Shown piece by piece: positions 15,191-17,076 of a DNA stretch of 17,076 bases. This stretch comes from CAURNT01 sp963526495 (lineage in GTDB: Bacteria; Fusobacteriota; Fusobacteriia; Fusobacteriales; Leptotrichiaceae): assembly GCA_963526495.1 (NCBI GenBank), contig CAURNT010000028.1:1-17076 (forward strand). The letters are read 5' to 3'. Position 1 is the stretch's first letter. Each line of letters begins with the position of its first letter. The notes below the pieces were generated by a model that was given only the letters and a program-made list of their open reading frames with translations, made no database searches and was not told the DNA's origin. The translations under genes and the position numbers were made by a program.

Positions 15191-16642
15191 TTACTCCTCT
15201 ATGTAAAATCTATAATTTTCAATATCCTTCGATGTGATTCTCAATGAACCTCCACTAATATTTATCCCCATCTTTTTTACATATTCCATGAAATTTTCAC
15301 TTTCCAAAATTCTTTTTGCAAAATCCAAATCATACTCTTGATGCTCATCTCTTAAGGAAATATACATTCCTGCATATGGAATACAATCCTCCCTTAACTT
15401 ATATACGCAAACTTTATCTGTAATAATTGTTGATATAAGTAGTTTTTCACATTTAATCCAAGATAGTGCTTGAGTTCTTCCATATTCGAACCACTTTGAT
15501 CTCATATCTGATTTTCTTTCTGTTAATTCTTTCTTGAATTGATTTAAATAAGAAAAAGCACCGGGATATGAGTTTTCAAATTCTTTTTCTTCATATTTTG
15601 TTAGCTGATTGTCAACATACTTATATGGGAAAATAATTTTTTCAACTTTACCATATCTCATGGTTCTTGGCGTTGCAGTCGACATAATTGAATCTTTTTC
15701 AATAAAAAAATTTCCCACTTTAAAATAGTTATCTATTTCATCATACATGTCTTCGTTGATTACAAATGCTCTATTCAATAAAGTTGCTACCACATGTGAA
15801 ACTTTGAAATAATCACCAAATCGATTATTTCCTATATTAAATTCATTAGAAAAAATCCATTTCCCTTTCATTGTTTTTTTATTAATAGACAATTGATTAT
15901 TACAACACATATCGAAATATTTAATTTCATTACTATTATAATTTTTATCAAAAATTATAATAGCTGATTTCACTAATGCATCATCAAATATTTTTTCTTT
16001 TGTATAATCTTTTATACAAATAATATTCTCACTCATAAATTCTCTAAGTTTATCACCAAAAACAGTTTTAAATATACTACTTGGTATTAAATATGACATT
16101 TTACCTTCATTTGATAATAACTTTATACTATGTTCTATAAATGCATAGCAATAGTCAAATTTTCCTTGTCTACAGGTCTCATATTTTTCCTTAATAAATC
16201 TTCTTTCCTCTTTAGATAAATCACTATAAGTTATATACGGGGGATTACCTACTATAAAATCAAATTGTATATTTGTTTTACTTTTTAGATAATCTTCATT
16301 ATAAATTTTCCAGCTAACATTCTGTATTCCATTTTTTTTCGCAACTAAGTTTAAGTTATGGATACACTTTTCAAATTGTTTTTTGTCAATTTCAAATCCA
16401 AAAATATTGTTTTCTAAACCATTTTTTATTTTTTTATTGGAATATTTGAGTTTTATCGCTTCTTCAATATATCTTGTAATTATTTCAACAAGGATATTAC
16501 CATCACCACAAGAATTCTCTAATATTGTTTTATCTACTATATTTTCACAATAATCAACTGAATCCAATAACTCTTTAACGTAATTTACAGGAGTAAAGAT
16601 TTGACATTTGTTTGCTTTGTTTTTTTTACTTGATTTTTCCAT
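15191..16642 (-). CDS. Eco57I-like N6-adenine DNA methyltransferase
   Basis: A DNA adenine-N6 methyltransferase of the gamma class (TaqI/Eco57I-like). From the ATG at 16642 it is 483 aa: motif X near FTPVNYV (16-22), the AdoMet motif I LENSCGDGNIL (41-51), FGFEID (81-86), and the catalytic NPPY (133-136 in VGNPPYITYS). Residues from about 280 form a target-recognition part with WFEYGRTQALSWIKCEKLLIS, common in restriction-linked methyltransferases. No nuclease domain is fused. The ATG has GGAG 10 bases upstream; a TTG two codons earlier (16648) is only 4 bases from it and is an alternative start. It overlaps the KilA-N gene end and lies 4 bp before the kinase-like gene. It likely protects the host from the HNH nuclease of the operon. 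Confidence 0.9.
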   Translation of the reverse strand: MEKSSKKNKANKCQIFTPVNYVKELLDSVDYCENIVDKTILENSCGDGNILVEIITRYIEEAIKLKYSNKKIKNGLENNIFGFEIDKKQFEKCIHNLNLVAKKNGIQNVSWKIYNEDYLKSKTNIQFDFIVGNPPYITYSDLSKEERRFIKEKYETCRQGKFDYCYAFIEHSIKLLSNEGKMSYLIPSSIFKTVFGDKLREFMSENIICIKDYTKEKIFDDALVKSAIIIFDKNYNSNEIKYFDMCCNNQLSINKKTMKGKWIFSNEFNIGNNRFGDYFKVSHVVATLLNRAFVINEDMYDEIDNYFKVGNFFIEKDSIMSTATPRTMRYGKVEKIIFPYKYVDNQLTKYEEKEFENSYPGAFSYLNQFKKELTERKSDMRSKWFEYGRTQALSWIKCEKLLISTIITDKVCVYKLREDCIPYAGMYISLRDEHQEYDLDFAKRILESENFMEYVKKMGINISGGSLRITSKDIENYRFYIEE

Positions 16643-17076
16643 TATCAAAATACTCCAGTTCTTTTATTGACTCACTATTTAATTTTCCCAAAGAAATTAT
16701 TTGCTTTTTAGCGAGCTTTCTAAGTTCTATCATTCTTTCTTTCTGATCCATTCCTTTACCAATAAGGATTGCATTATAGCTTTCCATATTTACTAGTACC
16801 AATAACTCATTCAGACTTGCATAGTCTCTCATATTTCCCTTTAAGTCAGGATTTTCTTCACGCCACTGTTTTGCTCTTTTATTAAATAAGGCAACATTGA
16901 GCATATCTGCTTCACTTGCGTATTTATAAGATAACTGTTCGTTGGTAAGATCCTTTAAAAGATATTCTTTGATTGCATCTGTATGAATTTTGTAGTTAAT
17001 CTTAGAAATTTCTCTATTCAGATTCCATCCTAATGATAGCTTAGAATTTTCATCTGACTTAAGTCTTTTGTAATCC
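16626..17076 (-). CDS. KilA-N domain-type protein (N-terminus beyond window)
   Basis: The C-terminal part of a KilA-N-family DNA-associated protein; the frame is open to the window edge, so at least 149 residues are visible and the start is outside. The diagnostic conserved block is present: IHTDAIKEYL, LTNEQLSYKYASEADMLNV, ALFNKRAKQWREENPDLKGN, MRDYASLNELLVL and NMESYNAILI. An internal ATG at 16904 lies in the middle of this block and is not the start. KilA-N proteins occur in phages and are often found inside or next to restriction-modification loci, where their role is unclear. The gene overlaps the methyltransferase start by 17 bp, so it is part of the same transcript and may regulate or target the system. 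Confidence 0.85.
   Translation of the reverse strand, partial: DYKRLKSDENSKLSLGWNLNREISKINYKIHTDAIKEYLLKDLTNEQLSYKYASEADMLNVALFNKRAKQWREENPDLKGNMRDYASLNELLVLVNMESYNAILIGKGMDQKERMIELRKLAKKQIISLGKLNSESIKELEYFDNGKIK

Noticed and set aside
1..17076. CRISPR arrays, tRNA and rRNA genes
   Set aside because: No regularly spaced direct repeats and no tRNA- or rRNA-like segments were seen on reading the window.

Overview
The window is very AT-rich, uses the standard bacterial code (TGA ends prp at 7732-7734 and TGG encodes Trp) and carries good Shine-Dalgarno sites. Low GC, the L21-Prp-L27 operon with an N-terminally extended L27, and the BMP-type nucleoside ABC importer suggest a Fusobacteriota organism, perhaps Leptotrichiaceae such as Streptobacillus, Sneathia or relatives. 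That placement is inference from gene style; a low-GC Firmicute is the alternative.

Region 1 (1-8460) is housekeeping, all on the minus strand. In transcription order it holds: the rplU promoter and a possible L21 leader RNA; rplU, prp, rpmA and a terminator; nth and uvrC; then a nucleoside uptake cluster. That cluster has its own promoter, followed by a dual-domain ATPase, two permeases, a terminator, a separate strong promoter, the substrate-binding lipoprotein and a final terminator. Each gene start was re-examined; four long open frames begin upstream of the true, RBS-supported start (rplU, rpmA, the ATPase and the MTase).

Region 2 (8461-10184) holds an IS1595-like transposase on the plus strand. 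Its frame continues for 86 codons beyond the first stop, interrupted by two more TAA codons, so the element looks decayed. A perfect 11-bp minus-strand terminator hairpin lies inside that tail.

Region 3 (10185-11639, minus) is the 3' part of an N6-adenine DNA methyltransferase with a C-terminal DNA-specificity domain. It is cut off at methyltransferase motif I and broken by at least three frameshifts, all beside runs of A.

Region 4 (11639-17076, minus, continuing past the window) is the most interesting part. It is a tightly packed operon: KilA-N protein, Eco57I-like adenine methyltransferase, a 753-residue protein with both a MORC/MutL-type GHKL ATPase and a histidine-kinase-type core (candidate phospho-His538), a receiver protein with a helical tail, and an HNH nuclease. 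Gaps are 4-18 bp or overlaps. I propose that this is a restriction-like defence system in which a two-component phosphorelay controls or licenses an HNH nuclease and the methyltransferase marks self DNA. It sits directly against the truncated methyltransferase, as expected if the cassette replaced or interrupted an older restriction-modification locus.
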